Source of the DNA: Alistipes sp.
Lineage (GTDB): Bacteria > Bacteroidota > Bacteroidia > Bacteroidales > Rikenellaceae
Reading direction: 5' to 3'
NCBI GenBank assembly: GCA_017532885.1
Contig: JAFXIS010000076.1
Location: forward strand, 1-5,397
DNA length: 5,397 bases
Both the position numbers and the translations under genes were made by a program. Of the stretch, positions 1 through 5,397 are shown one piece after another. The stretch's first letter is position 1; every line of letters starts with the position of its first letter. The notes under the pieces were generated by a model, which was given only the letters and a program-made list of their open reading frames with translations, ran no database searches and was not told where the DNA came from.

Positions 1-102
1 GAGTAAATAGGCGGGTGCGATAGGTGTTGTATGTCGATAAATAGTCGATTACGCCACATATCGCACCTGTTTAGGTTAATTTGGTCCCAACTTGGTTTTT
101 TG

Positions 103-136
103 TTGGACAAGGTCACGAATTTATTTTATAATTTTG
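103..136 (+). promoter_or_regulatory. Possible promoter for the dehydrogenase pair
   Basis: A TAATTTTG box at 129-136 fits the Bacteroidota -7 consensus TAnnTTTG. A TTG at 103-105 could serve as the -33 element, but the 23-nt gap is longer than the usual 19-21 nt. The same stretch also contains TTGGAC (103-108) and TATAAT (127-132) 18 nt apart, a sigma70-like arrangement of doubtful meaning in this phylum. Transcription would begin near 142, upstream of the ATGs at 157 and 190 but downstream of the one at 31, which is one reason to prefer a later start for the first gene. The AT-rich composition of 120-150 also suggests non-coding DNA. Weakly supported because of the spacer. Confidence 0.35.
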
Positions 137-189
137 CGCATTATACTTCTTTCGGTATGTCGCGAGCCGATGGAATAAATTTGAGAAAG

Positions 190-1002
190 ATGACAAAGAT
201 AAAAGCAAGTTGCCTGCTCATTACGGGTGGTGCATCGGGCATAGGCCGCATTATGGGTCGTATGTCGTTAGAACGAGGAGCTCGCCAATTGGTTATTTGG
301 GATATCAACGAAAAGGGTATAGCCGATACCGTTGCCGAGCTATCGAAGTTGGGAAACGTAAAGGGTTATAAGGTCGATATTTCAGACCACGCGGCCGTTG
401 AGCAGGCCTATCGCGCCACTTGCAAGGAGTGTGGCGATGTGGATATTGTAATTAATTGCGCTGGAATAGTCACCAGCAATAAGACCTTCGAGCAGCAGAC
501 CATAATGGATATTGAGCGCACGATGGCCATCAACTCCATAGCTCCTATGGTTGTTGCGTTGCAGGCTCTGCCCGATATGAAACGCCGTAATCACGGTCAT
601 ATCTGCAATATCGCCTCGGCGGCAGGTATGCTCTCCAATCCCAAGATGTCGGTCTATGCGGCGAGCAAGTGGGCCGTTATCGGTTGGTCGGATTCGGTGC
701 GTATCGAACTCAAAGAGGCCCGTAGCAAGGTGCGTTTCACAACGGTAGCCCCTTATTATATTAATACAGGTATGTTCGATGGCGTGCGTTCACGCGTCTT
801 CCCGATTTTGGACCCTGAGCGTACTTCGCGTAAGATACTAAATGCTATTGAGCGCAACCGCGATTTTAGAGGAATACCGTTCAGTTTTCACTTCATAAGA
901 GCCTGTCAGGCCTTGTTGCCAACATCGTGGTTTGATGTGATTTTGGGTCGCTGGATAGGTATATATTCTACAATGGACCATTTTACTGGTCGCAAAAAAT
1001 AG
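190..1002 (+). CDS. NAD-type short-chain dehydrogenase/reductase, SDR16C-like
   Basis: This gene encodes a 270-residue classical SDR with a single Rossmann domain. Visible motifs are the glycine-rich TGGASGIG at 12-19, an Asp at 38 closing beta-2 (favours NAD(H) over NADP(H)), NCAG at 89-92 in place of NNAG, and the catalytic set Asn115, Ser143, Tyr156 and Lys160 (YAASK). The C-terminal half, with PYYINTGMF after the active site and a closing STMDHFTGR stretch, resembles the SDR16C group (RDH10, HSD17B11, RDHE2), which act on retinol, sterols or other hydrophobic alcohols. The family match is from memory; the substrate is inferred. The frame stays open to an ATG at 31. I chose 190 because the glycine motif then sits near the N-terminus as usual, GAGAAAG precedes it, and the 53 extra residues use rare codons and lie over a possible promoter. 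ATG 157 is the other option. It is probably co-transcribed with the aldehyde dehydrogenase 5 nt downstream. A ketoacyl or 3-ketosphinganine/3-ketocapnine-type reductase is a less likely alternative. Confidence 0.9.
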   Translation: MTKIKASCLLITGGASGIGRIMGRMSLERGARQLVIWDINEKGIADTVAELSKLGNVKGYKVDISDHAAVEQAYRATCKECGDVDIVINCAGIVTSNKTFEQQTIMDIERTMAINSIAPMVVALQALPDMKRRNHGHICNIASAAGMLSNPKMSVYAASKWAVIGWSDSVRIELKEARSKVRFTTVAPYYINTGMFDGVRSRVFPILDPERTSRKILNAIERNRDFRGIPFSFHFIRACQALLPTSWFDVILGRWIGIYSTMDHFTGRKK

Positions 1003-1007
1003 TTCAT

Positions 1008-2390
1008 ATGTCAATAGTCAATACATCGGCCGAGCGCATTGACCTTGTGGTCGCGGCTCAGAGAGAGTATTTTGCATCGGGTGCAACACTCGATTATGAG
1101 TTTCGTCGAGAGCAGTTGTTGCGCCTGCAACGAGCCTTGAAAGAGTGGCAGGAGCCACTATGCAAAGCCTTGTGGGAGGATTTGCATAAGTCGGAGCAGG
1201 AGGCTATCCTCACCGAGCTTAGTATCGTCGATGGCGAAGTGCGCAATCACCTACGCCATCTGCACAAGTGGATTAAGCGTGAGAGTCACTTCACACCGCT
1301 CAAAATGTTCCCTTCACGCAGTTATGTGGTGAGTGAGCCATTGGGCTCGTCGCTCATTATCGCTCCGTGGAACTACCCCGTTCAGCTGCTGCTCAATCCT
1401 TTGGTGGGAGCTATCTCGGCTGGTTGTACTGCGCTGTTGAAGCCTTCGCCCTATGTTCCGCGCGTGTCGCAGGTGTTGGAGAAGATGATATGTTCGACCT
1501 TCGATGAGCGATATATCTATGTCGTGCAGGGAAACCGCGAGGTGAATCAGCAGCTGCTGTCGCACCGCTTCGATGTAATCTTCTTTACTGGAAGTCCTGC
1601 GCTGGGTCGTAAGGTTATGGAGGCAGCATCGCGAAACCTCACTCCCGTAGTGTTGGAGCTTGGCGGCAAGAGCCCTTGCGTGGTTGATGCTGGTGCCGAT
1701 GTTGAGATGGCGGCTCGACGTATTGCGTGGGGCAAGACTCTCAATGCGGGTCAGACCTGCATCGCGCCCGACTATCTGCTTATACATTCGGCTCTTAGGG
1801 AGCGTTTTGTGGAGGCTTTTAAGCGAGAACTTCGCAAACTTCACGGAAAGGATATCAAAAAGAGCAAGCACTTTGTGCGTATGGTAAGCGATAAGGCATT
1901 CGAGCGTGTAAGCTCTTATTTGGAGTGTGGTCGAGTGGTTGCGGGTGGCGCAGTAGATGCTGCCGAGCGATATATCGAGCCCACGCTTTTGGCCGATGTC
2001 GATGTGGATTCACCCGTTATGCAGGAGGAGATTTTCGGCCCTATGTTGCCTATGATTCCGATAGATTCTACCGATGATGCCATCAGATTTATCACCAGCC
2101 GCGAAAAACCGCTGGCGTTGTACTACTTTGGCCGCGAGTCGGAGGGTTGGCGCGTTGTGCGCCGCATCTCGGCAGGAGGTAGCTGCATAAACGATACGAT
2201 TATGCACATTGCCAACGAGAATATCCCCTTCGGAGGAGTTGGTAATTCGGGTATGGGTAGCTATCACGGCCGACTCAGTTTCGATGCCTTCTCTCATCGT
2301 CGCTCGGTGGTGGTGACTCCCACTTGGCTCGACCTGCCTTTCCGATATATGCCTTATAAGATGTTTTCGCTTGTCAAAAAAATATTGTAA
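1008..2390 (+). CDS. Aldehyde dehydrogenase, ALDH3-type
   Basis: The product is 460 residues, typical of the ALDH3 class (fatty, aromatic and coniferyl aldehyde dehydrogenases), which oxidises aldehydes to acids with NAD(P)+. Motifs in order: PWNYP with the oxyanion Asn122, LKPS with Lys145, FTGSPALG at 193-200, ELGGKSP with the general base Glu217, GQTC with the nucleophile Cys251, EIFGP at 341-345 (cofactor ribose binding) and PFGGVGNSGMG at 407-417. All expected catalytic residues are present. The PWNYPVQLLLNPLVGA stretch and the N-terminus, short compared with ALDH1/2, point to ALDH3. The end (RYMPYKMFSLVKKIL) matches the ALDH3 tail but lacks the hydrophobic anchor of mammalian ALDH3A2, so a cytoplasmic enzyme is likely. 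The ATG lies 5 nt after the upstream SDR stop, so the two are almost certainly one transcription unit and may act in sequence, alcohol to aldehyde to acid. The actual aldehyde is unknown. Confidence 0.95.
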   Translation: MSIVNTSAERIDLVVAAQREYFASGATLDYEFRREQLLRLQRALKEWQEPLCKALWEDLHKSEQEAILTELSIVDGEVRNHLRHLHKWIKRESHFTPLKMFPSRSYVVSEPLGSSLIIAPWNYPVQLLLNPLVGAISAGCTALLKPSPYVPRVSQVLEKMICSTFDERYIYVVQGNREVNQQLLSHRFDVIFFTGSPALGRKVMEAASRNLTPVVLELGGKSPCVVDAGADVEMAARRIAWGKTLNAGQTCIAPDYLLIHSALRERFVEAFKRELRKLHGKDIKKSKHFVRMVSDKAFERVSSYLECGRVVAGGAVDAAERYIEPTLLADVDVDSPVMQEEIFGPMLPMIPIDSTDDAIRFITSREKPLALYYFGRESEGWRVVRRISAGGSCINDTIMHIANENIPFGGVGNSGMGSYHGRLSFDAFSHRRSVVVTPTWLDLPFRYMPYKMFSLVKKIL

Positions 2391-2404
2391 AGTTGCCTAA
2401 CAAG

Positions 2405-2464
2405 GCTCTTTTGGCGTCTGCCTTGCGCTCGCACTGCGAGCAGCCTCAAAATAGCTCTTTTGGC
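2405..2464. repeat. 11-bp direct repeat flanking a palindrome
   Basis: GCTCTTTTGGC occurs at 2405-2415 and again at 2454-2464, 49 bp apart. Between them lies GCTCGC-ACT-GCGAGC (2427-2441), a 6-bp perfect stem with a 3-nt loop. A small GCCT/AGGC hairpin (2395-2406) followed by TCTTTT sits directly after the aldehyde dehydrogenase stop and could be a weak terminator. No gene is visible in this spacer. The layout could be an interspersed intergenic repeat or the remnant of one, or simply folded 3' untranslated RNA; the window alone cannot decide. Confidence 0.5.
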
Positions 2465-2474
2465 ATTCACAAAT

Positions 2475-2513
2475 AAGGTCGGCACTCGCGTAAGGAGTAG
2501 CCGACCTTGTTTT
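2475..2513 (+). terminator. Rho-independent terminator, probably bidirectional
   Basis: AAGGTCGGC (2475-2483) and GCCGACCTT (2500-2508) form a perfect 9-bp stem, which can be lengthened by ACT/AGT pairing around a single bulged A. On the plus strand the stem is followed by GTTTT, so it would end the dehydrogenase transcript about 85-120 nt after its last stop. On the minus strand it lies just beyond the stop of the convergent lipoprotein gene and is followed by ATTTG, a weaker T-tract, so it may serve both genes. Confidence 0.75.
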
Positions 2514-2535
2514 GCAAACTGCATTGACTTTGGGC

Positions 2536-3597
2536 CTATTTCAAATCAAAGTATCCAACCCAGCACTCGCCCTCGTCGTCTTGCACCATACAGTAGCAAC
2601 GCTTGCCATCGGGAGTCATTACAAAGCTATATGCCATCATATCCAATATATAGTTCTTCACCTCCTTGCCTTTCCAGTCGAACACGCCAAGTCGAGGCTC
2701 AGAAAAATCGAAATCAAATCCCTCACTATACATTATATAGATGTAGTCATCAGTCGAATCCATACAATATGGGCCTGTTATGCAGTCGGACATTGGCGCA
2801 ATCTCATCTTTCATTCGTGCTTCAACAAATCGGCACTCCTCGCCAGCTGTGATTTTGTTATTTTTGATATCGAATATCTGCATATAGAATCCCGAATAGA
2901 ACGAGTTTACAAATTTGCTCCCATCGGGTTTTAATGTGAATATTCCATTATTTCCTATATAGCGTCTTTGCAGGTCGGGGTCTTTATGGTTGGCAAAGAA
3001 CTTTGAGATATAGTGTCGCTCATCGTATCGGCCCAATGTGTCCTGCAAATTCTTCGATGTGATTATAAATCGAGGGTGTCCCCCTAAATGCAATATTCTA
3101 TCATTGCCCAAGTAGAATATATCGTCTGTGGTATTAATATTCTTATGAAATCCCTGTTCTTTAAGATAGCCGGTCTGTCCACTTATGACCTTTGCCAAGT
3201 CATAAATCACATATTTGTTTTGCCATTCAGCGTAAAATTCATTCATCTCGATATTTACATCGTATTCGGTGTAACCGACCAACTCTCCCTCGCCGCGGCC
3301 CGATGTGCCAAATGAAGCTACAAATTTGTTGCTCTTCGTGTCGAATACTTGAATATGGTGTTTATTGTCGGTGTTAGCTGCGCGGAGAATAATCTTATCT
3401 CCGACAATGCGGAGGTTGCTGCCACCAGCTATTGCATAGTCGCCCTTGATTAAAGTCACCTTTACATTTTCTGTTTTGGGAAAGTTTAGCGGAGTGTATT
3501 CCAGCTTACCCTTTTTGTCGCTCGGTTTGTTGGCACACATTGCCAATGTCGATGCTACGCATAGCGTCAAAGCCAATTTTGAAATAAAGTTTTTCAT
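2536..3597 (-). CDS. Probable TolB-like six-bladed propeller lipoprotein
   Basis: This gene encodes a 353-residue exported protein. The N-terminus has Lys2 and Lys7, a hydrophobic core and a candidate lipobox LAMC with Cys21; Met at -1 is unusual for signal peptidase II, so lipidation is likely but not certain. The mature part shows repeated propeller-like strands: IQVFDTKSNKFVASFG (82-97), YVIYDLAKV (129-137), MQIFDIKNNKIT (239-250), LGVFDWKGKEV (303-313) and a closing WVGYFDLK (346-353). The LRIVGDKII (62-70) and SFGTSGRGEGEL (95-106) segments resemble the Bacteroidota TolB-like/BF3164-type lipoproteins (compare their SFG-x-x-GxGPGEF), which have no established biochemical role. Family assignment is from memory. 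Six Cys lie in the last 100 residues (255, 272, 278, 334, 336, 345), possibly disulfide-bonded in the periplasm. It has its own promoter, runs divergently from the DUF3472 gene and convergently to the aldehyde dehydrogenase gene, and seems monocistronic. Confidence 0.85.
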   Translation of the reverse strand: MKNFISKLALTLCVASTLAMCANKPSDKKGKLEYTPLNFPKTENVKVTLIKGDYAIAGGSNLRIVGDKIILRAANTDNKHHIQVFDTKSNKFVASFGTSGRGEGELVGYTEYDVNIEMNEFYAEWQNKYVIYDLAKVISGQTGYLKEQGFHKNINTTDDIFYLGNDRILHLGGHPRFIITSKNLQDTLGRYDERHYISKFFANHKDPDLQRRYIGNNGIFTLKPDGSKFVNSFYSGFYMQIFDIKNNKITAGEECRFVEARMKDEIAPMSDCITGPYCMDSTDDYIYIMYSEGFDFDFSEPRLGVFDWKGKEVKNYILDMMAYSFVMTPDGKRCYCMVQDDEGECWVGYFDLK

Positions 3598-3663
3598 CGG
3601 GAATATTGTTTTTATTGGTTAGTAATCTTATTTATTGTATCACATTTACAAAGTACTTCGTTA

Positions 3664-3695
3664 CAAAGATATAGCATTAAGACTAAATAAGCAAA
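3664..3695 (-). promoter_or_regulatory. Bacteroidota-type promoter of the propeller lipoprotein gene
   Basis: Read on the minus strand, TTTG (3695-3692) is followed after exactly 20 nt by TATCTTTG (3671-3664). This matches the sigma-ABfr consensus TTTG-N19-21-TAnnTTTG in every fixed position. Transcription would begin near 3658, leaving a 5' leader of about 60 nt before the ATG at 3597. The leader is AT-rich with no clear Shine-Dalgarno sequence, as is usual in this phylum. Confidence 0.75.
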
Positions 3696-3745
3696 CAATA
3701 AGTAGGAAAATTTTCGGGAAGGCGTGGGGTTATCTTTTGGTCGAT

Positions 3746-3781
3746 TATATTTGTATGAGTGAGAAAAAAATCCTATATTTG
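3746..3781 (+). promoter_or_regulatory. Bacteroidota-type promoter of the DUF3472 gene, tandem -7 boxes
   Basis: TATATTTG occurs at 3746-3753 and again at 3774-3781, exactly 28 bp apart, and both copies fit the -7 consensus TAnnTTTG. The TTTG at the end of the first copy (3750-3753) lies 20 nt upstream of the second, so it doubles as a perfect -33 element. The best promoter is therefore 3750-3781, with a start near 3787 and a leader of about 65 nt. The first copy has no TTTG at the right distance upstream, so a second start from it is less likely. Confidence 0.75.
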
Positions 3782-3812
3782 TTATATATTAGCCATAAGA
3801 GGCCAAATATTG

Positions 3813-3831
3813 AATAAATGTCGAATTTATT
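3813..3831 (+). repeat. AT-only inverted repeat in the leader of the DUF3472 gene
   Basis: AATAAAT (3813-3819) and ATTTATT (3825-3831) are perfect inverted 7-mers around a GTCGA loop. The element lies inside the predicted 5' leader and ends 20 nt before the ATG at 3852. It could be a weak RNA hairpin near the ribosome landing site or a dyad operator. An AT-only stem in AT-rich DNA may also arise by chance. Confidence 0.3.
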
Positions 3832-3851
3832 AACCTATAACACAATAGCCT

Positions 3852-5273
3852 ATGAGAACAATTAAGTCTATTTTGGTGGCGATGATTGCTACAATTGCTT
3901 TTGTTGCGTGTAGCGATGCGGGGAAGATCGATGACCTTACGCTCTCTATCCCCTTTAAGTGTAACACATATGTTACCCCACTTGATGCCGATTCTAAGGT
4001 AACTCCTTCATTTGCCAACGAGATTATTGTCAATAGTTCACGTCGTGCCGACGATGCCGAGATGACCGCTGGTAGCTGGAAGGCCGAGTTTAAGGAGAAG
4101 GAGCCTCATCAGCTCTCGATGTATTTCTATACCGCCCACACAGGTAAGTTGGGTTTGGCGTTGCGTGCCGTTCAGAGCGACGAGGGTGAGTCGGTTTTGA
4201 AGGTTTCGATTGGCGAGAAGAGCAAGACCATCAAGGTCAAGAGTGGTGCTAAGAGCGATACCTATTATGTCGGCGAGTTCAACATCTCGGAGGCTGGTTA
4301 TGTTCGCGTGAATATCGAGCCAGTATCGACCACCGCTGCAAGCTATCCTTCAATCTCTGAGTTCTTGGTTGGTGGCGAGGCCGTAGCTAATGCCACAGCT
4401 AAGATTAAGGACGAGGTGGTATTCGTTACTTTGGAGGAGAGCAAGGCCGATTTGCCTCACTTCATTCGTCGTGGCCCATCTAACCACTTTATGTGGGATA
4501 TGCCCGAGGATACCGAGTTCTTCTACAACGAGGTGTATGTTCCCGAGGGCGAGGATTTGCCCGGTGCATACTATATGCTCACAGGTGGTAATGGCTTCTA
4601 TATGGGTATCCAGCCCAATAAGAAGGGTCACAATCGTACCGTTCTCTTCTCTGTATGGGATACCAACACCAGCAAGGGTCAGGTGGCTCAGCTCGTAAGC
4701 AATGGCGAGGGCGTGCAGTCGAATGGTTATAGCCACGAAGGCTCAGGTATTCAGAATTTCTACTACTATGATTGGGAGGCAGGCAAGACCTATGCAACAT
4801 TGGTTCGCGTGCGCCCAGAGGTTATCAATGGCCGCAAGACGGGCAACACCCTCTATACGGGTTACTTCCGAGGCGATAAGGGTTGGGTATTCTTGGCCGA
4901 GATTCGTCGCCCTGCTATCGAGACCTACTATAAGGGTGCTTATTCGTTCAGCGAGAATTTCCGTCCAGAGTATGGCTGGGTACCTCGTAGCGTGATGTTC
5001 CCTTCGCAGTGGATGCGTGATAAGAATGGTAAGTGGCACGAAGTTTTGTCGGGTCGTTTCTCTTGCGATGCTACTGCAAACAAGGGCTTGCGTCGCGACT
5101 ACGAAGGTGGTGTGACAAAAGAAGGTCACTTCTATCTGCGTAACATCGGTTATATCAACGAGAATGTGAAGTATCGTACTCCATTTACTCGCAAGGCAAC
5201 GGGCAAAGCTCCCGATATTGATTTGGAGGCATTGGTTAAACTCTCGAAGTCGCCCGATGGCTTGAAGAAGTAG
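3852..5273 (+). CDS. DUF5077-DUF3472 lipoprotein
   Basis: The product has 473 residues and starts with a clear lipoprotein signal: Arg2 and Lys5, a hydrophobic core, and FVAC with Cys20, followed by SDAGKIDD, acidic residues of the kind common just after the Cys in surface-exposed Bacteroidota lipoproteins. Residues about 30-175 form a beta-rich region like DUF5077, a carbohydrate-binding-like sandwich (LSIPFKCNTYVTP at the front, then YYVGEFNISEAGYVRVNIEP). Residues about 205-440 look like DUF3472: GFYMGIQPN (248-256), TVLFSVWD (263-270), GEGVQSNGYSHEGSG (285-299), YSFSENF (364-370) and a late FYLRNIGYINEN (427-438). DUF3472 proteins often occur in polysaccharide-utilisation regions, but their activity is unknown. 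Family assignment is from memory. Here there is no SusC/SusD pair or glycoside hydrolase in view. The gene has its own promoter and terminator. The Lys-rich 30-residue tail after the domain has no recognised role. Probably an outer-membrane glycan-binding or processing protein, by inference only. Confidence 0.9.
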   Translation: MRTIKSILVAMIATIAFVACSDAGKIDDLTLSIPFKCNTYVTPLDADSKVTPSFANEIIVNSSRRADDAEMTAGSWKAEFKEKEPHQLSMYFYTAHTGKLGLALRAVQSDEGESVLKVSIGEKSKTIKVKSGAKSDTYYVGEFNISEAGYVRVNIEPVSTTAASYPSISEFLVGGEAVANATAKIKDEVVFVTLEESKADLPHFIRRGPSNHFMWDMPEDTEFFYNEVYVPEGEDLPGAYYMLTGGNGFYMGIQPNKKGHNRTVLFSVWDTNTSKGQVAQLVSNGEGVQSNGYSHEGSGIQNFYYYDWEAGKTYATLVRVRPEVINGRKTGNTLYTGYFRGDKGWVFLAEIRRPAIETYYKGAYSFSENFRPEYGWVPRSVMFPSQWMRDKNGKWHEVLSGRFSCDATANKGLRRDYEGGVTKEGHFYLRNIGYINENVKYRTPFTRKATGKAPDIDLEALVKLSKSPDGLKK

Positions 5274-5332
5274 CAAGTTGTTAGCTGCTGCCTCGCTGTG
5301 AGCGATTGTGGGAGCTGATATATTATTGAAAT

Positions 5333-5367
5333 AATTGTGCAATCATTTGTTTGGTTGCACAATTTTT
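5333..5367 (+). terminator. Rho-independent terminator after the DUF3472 gene
   Basis: AATTGTGCAA (5333-5342) pairs perfectly with TTGCACAATT (5355-5364). A T-G and a C-G pair extend it to 12 pairs around an 8-nt loop, and a T-run continues to 5367. It lies 59 nt after the stop codon and closes a single-gene transcript. No further gene is visible between it and the end of the window. Confidence 0.85.
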
Positions 5368-5397
5368 GATTGCTGCTTTCCGTTTATTAAGTAAATA

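Noticed and set aside
1..30. End of an upstream gene
   Set aside because: Stop codons occur in all three plus frames (TAA at 4, TAG at 8, TAG at 21), but too little sequence is present to tell whether any frame is coding.
190..1002. Recent transfer of the SDR gene from an animal
   Set aside because: The resemblance to RDH10-type enzymes is at family level. Base composition and codon use match the adjacent aldehyde dehydrogenase gene, and SDRs of this type also occur in bacteria.
1314..1871. A 185-codon open frame on the minus strand inside the aldehyde dehydrogenase gene
   Set aside because: It lies wholly antisense to a gene with complete ALDH motifs, has no recognisable domain and reflects the codon bias of the plus strand.
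2512..2934. Plus-strand frames of 130-140 codons opposite the propeller gene
   Set aside because: They overlap the terminator and the 3' half of a convincing lipoprotein gene and show no protein-like pattern.
3635..3817. A 60-codon plus-strand frame in the divergent intergenic region
   Set aside because: It spans both predicted promoters and the AT-rich non-coding DNA and has an unremarkable, Lys/Tyr/Ile-rich composition expected from AT-rich sequence.
4743..5342. A 199-codon minus-strand frame opposite the DUF3472 gene
   Set aside because: It is antisense to well-conserved DUF3472 motifs, has no promoter or family features, and begins inside the terminator stem.

Overview
The window looks like chromosomal DNA from a member of the Bacteroidota, most likely the order Bacteroidales. 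Three things point there. Two intergenic promoters fit the Bacteroidota sigma-ABfr pattern (TTTG, 20 nt, TAnnTTTG) exactly. Start codons lack strong Shine-Dalgarno sequences. The two lipoproteins resemble families that I know mainly from this phylum: a TolB-like propeller and a DUF5077/DUF3472 protein. The genus cannot be fixed from the sequence. No tRNA, rRNA, CRISPR array, transposase or phage gene was seen.

Left part (about 100-2510, plus strand): a two-gene unit. It encodes an NAD-type short-chain dehydrogenase/reductase, whose C-terminal half looks like the SDR16C group (RDH10, HSD17B11, RDHE2), and an ALDH3-type aldehyde dehydrogenase starting 5 nt after its stop. Together they could oxidise a hydrophobic alcohol to an aldehyde and then to a carboxylic acid; the substrate is unknown. 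A 145-bp spacer follows. It carries an 11-bp direct repeat, a compact palindrome and a strong hairpin that could terminate transcription from both sides.

Middle (2536-3851): a minus-strand gene for a probable TolB-like six-bladed propeller lipoprotein, convergent with the dehydrogenase pair. An AT-rich 254-bp divergent intergenic region follows, with one well-formed promoter firing each way.

Right part (3852-5397): a plus-strand lipoprotein with an N-terminal DUF5077-like beta-sandwich and a C-terminal DUF3472 domain. It has its own promoter and a clear Rho-independent terminator, so it is probably transcribed alone. The window ends in non-coding sequence.

I see no convincing new multi-gene system. 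The items most worth a second look are the SDR16C-like/ALDH3 pair, the divergent lipoprotein locus with tandem -7 elements, and the repeat/palindrome block after the aldehyde dehydrogenase gene.
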